From: Panopea generosa
Lineage: Eukaryota; Mollusca; Bivalvia; Adapedonta; Hiatellidae
Direction: 5' to 3'
NCBI GenBank assembly: GCA_029582155.1
Contig: CM055899.1
Span: 81,251,556 to 81,315,555 of the forward strand
Length of the DNA: 64,000 nt
The translations under genes were made by a program, and so were the position numbers. This document shows, piece by piece, positions 60,811 through 64,000 of the stretch. Below the pieces are notes generated by a model. That model made no database searches. It worked only from the letters and a program-made list of their open reading frames with translations, and was not told where the DNA came from. Within the stretch, counting starts at the first letter, position 1. Each line of letters starts with the position of its first letter.

Positions 60811-61699
60811 TAATAAGATAGGTATCCATGGGCGGATACAATAGTTTTAACCAAAAGATGCCAAATATATTTTATTCACGATGTATTAATAAATGAATGT
60901 CTTCAATGAATGAATGAACAAAGGAAGGAATAAACGAACAAATAAAGTGAATAACAATAAAGTCTTAATTTAACGAGAAAACTCATTTGACCAAGTCAAT
61001 ACCGCAAACATATATACATTACTTACACAAATAAATAACATAAACAAACCAATTACAGTTTGCTGGTATGTATAACTAATATAAATATATGCAGGACCTA
61101 AATGTCTCGTTGAAATTTATACTTTTTGCAAGAAAAGGTAGTAAAACTCTTGTTAAATTGCTTTAAATGCAAATAATATTTTTTCGGCTTTTCGCGATTG
61201 CATGCAAACGTGTGATGAACGGGATTCTTTGGCGACCAAGTTATCAATATTACATGCTTTTCAACATTTCAGTAAAATATATACGGTTTTTCAAGATTCC
61301 GTAAATATCACAGAGATGGGGTCCTGGTGAATTTGGTCGAATCTAATTCCCCCTCTTAATCTGCCAGTGTATTGCTATTCAGCCAAGCGAAAGCTTCTAG
61401 TTTTGTTCGATAATTCCTCTTGTACATCTGGTTTATCGTGTTGCACGTGCCGCAGGGCGGGGAATACAGCCACTCTGCCCCGAACTGAAATTATATTCAA
61501 AACGCAGGCGTGGCTCTTTGCTTGCACACGCTTGTTTGAGACCAAAACAGATGTATTCCACGTGTAGGGAGGGTAAACTTTACAATAAAGAGGTACATTT
61601 TTAAAATTAAATTAGTAATGTTATATTATGAAAATATTTATGTATGTGTCGTATTTCTTTATATCTTGTTTCTCCTTCTCAGGGAGACCTATTTTAGTG
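60811..61699. other. Non-genic stretch
   Basis: A short (GAAT)n-like run lies near 60905-60930. Nothing else is supported. Confidence 0.4.
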
Positions 61700-61885
61700 A
61701 TTTTCGTCTGTCTGTCTGCCTGCCTGTCTGTCTGCCTGCGTGCCTGCCTCCACACCACCCGCCTGCCCGAACGACCAACTACTTGCCCGAACGAACGCCT
61801 GCCTGTCCGCCACCTGTTGTCTACCTGTATGTTCGCCCCTTTGTCCGTTCACCAACATGTTCGTCCGACCGTCTGTCATTTATAA
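61700..61885. repeat. (CTGT/CCTG)n-derived low-complexity repeat
   Basis: GTCTGTCTGTCTGCCTGCCT passes into CCGCCTGCCCGAACGACC variants. The Cys-Leu-Ser and Thr-Asp-Arg rich ORFs on both strands are artefacts. Confidence 0.85.
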
Positions 61886-62104
61886 TGATTCAGGTTGGCT
61901 CGTTACGAGCATATATTGACTACTTTGCACTCTTGTTTTATTTCTACACAGCTAAGCCTCTTTTCAATTATGCCGCATGAGCGACCGAATCCCATATAAG
62001 GGTCACTTTAGAAGTTGACTGCGGGCGCTGCCATATTGAAACGTCGTCACGACCACATGTTAAAAAGATTTTGCATTCGCCATAAGGAGGTCGCCATTGG
62101 TTTT

Positions 62105-62345
62105 CAAAATATTGCCTTATGTGATTGGAGTGTTACTAAAACCAGGCCACGTTCCATCTGATCGGCAAATTCCGGCACTAATGTATACAATCTCCTTCGC
62201 ACTGTTATCGTTCGTTACACTCAGGTAATGAGTCGAATATGGTAAAGATTGTAATTTATAGTGCCTTATGGGATTGGAATGGTACTAAAACAAGGCCAGG
62301 TTCCGGCTGACCGGCCATTTCCGGCTGCAATTAAAAGTCAAATAC
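62105..62345 (+). repeat. ~150-bp direct repeat, two copies
   Basis: TGCCTTATG(T/G)GATTGGA(G/A)TG, then TACTAAAAC(C)AGGCCA(C/G)GTTCC and ATTTCCGGC-type ends, occur at about 62113 and 62261. Confidence 0.75.
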
Positions 62346-62579
62346 GGTGCGTATGATTGTGAAGTTTTAAGAAATTACTGAAAAATAAAATAAAAAACAT
62401 TTATGTCTTGAAACTTTTATTTTTCAACGATTTATTCACAGAATTTTGACAAATTCCTGCTGAATTAATTTTAATTATTTCTAAATAACCATGTTTATAA
62501 TCAGTTGTAACAAAGATTATGACATGCTGAACCCAAAACAATGAAAAACATAACAAAATCAAGAGGCTACAATTGTTCC

Positions 62580-63057
62580 GAGATTTAAAGTCCAGACTGT
62601 TACATTGTCGTACATGGATGAATCAACACTTGATTCAATTAATCAACATTACATGAATACACGCCGTGTGTAATACCCAGAATCTTACCTCAAAGGTAAA
62701 AGTCACACTTTCAGTTTGTTTGATAGTTCATGTCTGGTCTGTAACTTTGTATTATCATTATCTTACGTGAGGGTTTTTAAAATATCTTGACACAAGTGAA
62801 CAACATGTCATGATGTGTCACCTGCATTTATCTATAGAAATAATCCAGACCTTTATATCAGATGTCAAGGTCACCACACAAAAAGGTCAATGTCACAATT
62901 AAATGTAAACGACATGAAATTGCATGTCTAGTCTGAAACGTCCGTCCATAACTCCATATGCATTGATACATTGAAATCCCTACATATTACAAAATATATC
63001 GTTATTATAACAAACCATTTGGGGGAATGTGACACTTACCAGTGGTATTTCTTGTTT
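62580..63057 (+). repeat. ~165-bp family terminal region, second copy
   Basis: Same order as 34740-35545: CTCAAAGGTAAAAGTCACAC, GATGTCAAGGTCACC, AAAGGTCAATGTCAC, TGAAATTGCATGTCTAGTCT, and the end CATTTGGGGGAATGTGACAC then TTACCAGTGGTATTTCTTG. No MITE is present here, so it marks the empty-site state. Confidence 0.8.
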
Positions 63058-63216
63058 AATTAATATATCCACAAATCAATTTAAAATATATATTTTTGCA
63101 ATAGTAAATTATATATATTTTATAACATTATAGTAAATAAGTTTAGATATTTTTTTTCCAGATGTTTTCTTATTGAATATGCAAATGGAAATGCATGGTG
63201 ATTAAGATTTGTTCAT

Positions 63217-64000
63217 TCAAACATCATAATTACTATTAAACACCCCAGATTTACTTTTCCCTGCAGCCAGAATTTGATCGTGTAATTTGAAAATTTTTGT
63301 TTTTGTTTTCAGGTGCTTCCCTACTTTCAGATGCTGGTGGTTTGCAAATAAAGGTTTATGCATGAAAGTGTGTACCAGTAATGAAGTTGTGGACACATTG
63401 ACGTGTGTATGTATTATGTGGACACATGGTTTTAGTATATCATGGACAAATTGTTTTATACCGAAATACATTGTTCGTTTTCGAAAAGGAAAAATTGTGC
63501 GGACAATTTTGTGTGCATAACGAATTGTGTACTGAAACATCAGAAAGTTTATATCGTTTAAATATATCCTTAGTTCAGTCCAGAATGTTTGCACATGAAA
63601 GCATTGTCAGAACAAATGATTAGTAGTTTCTATATAACCATTACAAATTCACACAAGTTTGAATTTACCATTTACTAATTTCACCAATGACTTATTTGTT
63701 GGGATTATGCGCATCAAGTATTTGTATTGGAAGTTTCTTAATTTTTTATCAATTGTAGATTTGATTGGAATAGTGTATATTTTCTTCCAGTCCAAATGAA
63801 TATGTTGAAAGTCTTGACTCCCATTTTATTTCAGATTTATGTTCATTGTGTAAAAGTGTATTTGTTTGTTTGCTTAAAACCAGTTTTGTAATATGTTAAC
63901 ATTGTCTTGGGTGTCGATTGGTTCCACTTTTAATCTTTCTTTTCATTTGTTAGATATTGTAGTATAATGGTACAAGACAAACACAAGTTAGTTGAGTTTT
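63217..64000 (-). pseudogene. LINE ORF2 C-terminal remnant, runs off the window
   Basis: On the minus strand, from the window edge inward: KWESRLSTYS, then (new frame) DWKKIYTIPIKSTIDKKLRN and FQYKYLMRIIPTNKSLVKLV, then a decayed Cys-His region and VQTFWTELRIYLNDINF, to the end of the frame at 63217. W-x-x-IY-x-(L/I)P-x(K)-x(S)T, the (L)xxFQYKxLxRI(I/L)PTNK motif and a late xFWxE are hallmarks of the C-terminal end of L1/Tx1-like ORF2 proteins. At least one frameshift and stops make it non-functional. It may belong to the same family as the pieces at 17150 and 27330. Confidence 0.75.

Noticed and set aside
61618-61980. Cys/Pro-rich ORFs
   Set aside because: Derived from the CTGT/CCTG low-complexity repeat.

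Overview
The window looks like intron-rich, repeat-dominated DNA from an animal, most likely a bivalve mollusc. It is AT-rich. It carries tRNA-derived SINEs whose 3' bodies resemble the V-SINE/RUDI-like elements of bivalves, as I recall them. It also has small inverted-repeat elements, decayed L1/Tx1-like non-LTR retrotransposon pieces, and several large minisatellites. No prokaryotic features, CRISPR arrays, rRNA genes or operons are visible. The species assignment is an inference.

The main gene is on the minus strand and spans about 14.4-32.5 kb. It is a divergent member of the glutamine synthetase (GS) superfamily, reconstructed from seven coding exons too short to stand out as long ORFs: 32383-32488, a tentative 32068-32099, 31694-31840 (or starting at 31826), 31124-31270, 29800-29930, 15832-16034 and 14385-14673. 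From the third exon to the stop codon all GT/AG borders and reading phases agree. The metal-ligand glutamates survive, but both family signature motifs (the N-terminal DGSS block and the NGAG-x-H block) are gone, so a changed or lost catalytic function is likely. The join between the two most N-terminal exons does not close cleanly.

The 13.8-kb intron between 16034 and 29800 is packed with repeats. It holds a 63-bp tandem repeat, a LINE endonuclease remnant, two copies of a ~470-bp inverted-repeat element, a long palindrome, a 2.6-kb 23-bp satellite with a 1311-bp higher-order repeat, and about 29 copies of a 60-bp unit. Each 60-bp unit encodes a 20-residue piece of a LINE reverse transcriptase, and the array grows directly out of a decayed LINE linker region.

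Other regions: 0.17-2.2 kb is a 12-bp satellite; 3.8-4.3 kb a LINE ORF1-like remnant; 7.4-11.2 kb SINE and tRNA-like relics and a ~170-bp tandem family; 33.2-36.4 kb a dispersed family with ~165-bp internal units and inserted MITEs; 39.0-42.9 kb old segmental and tandem duplications; 46.0-48.2 kb a 44-bp satellite; 52.2-54.4 kb a broken Mutator-like element with a DEDDh-type exonuclease region; 63.2-64.0 kb the C-terminal end of a LINE that runs off the window. Three tRNA-Leu-like loci lie at 45.4, 56.5 and 59.7 kb. Apart from the GS-like gene I see no convincing intact protein-coding gene.
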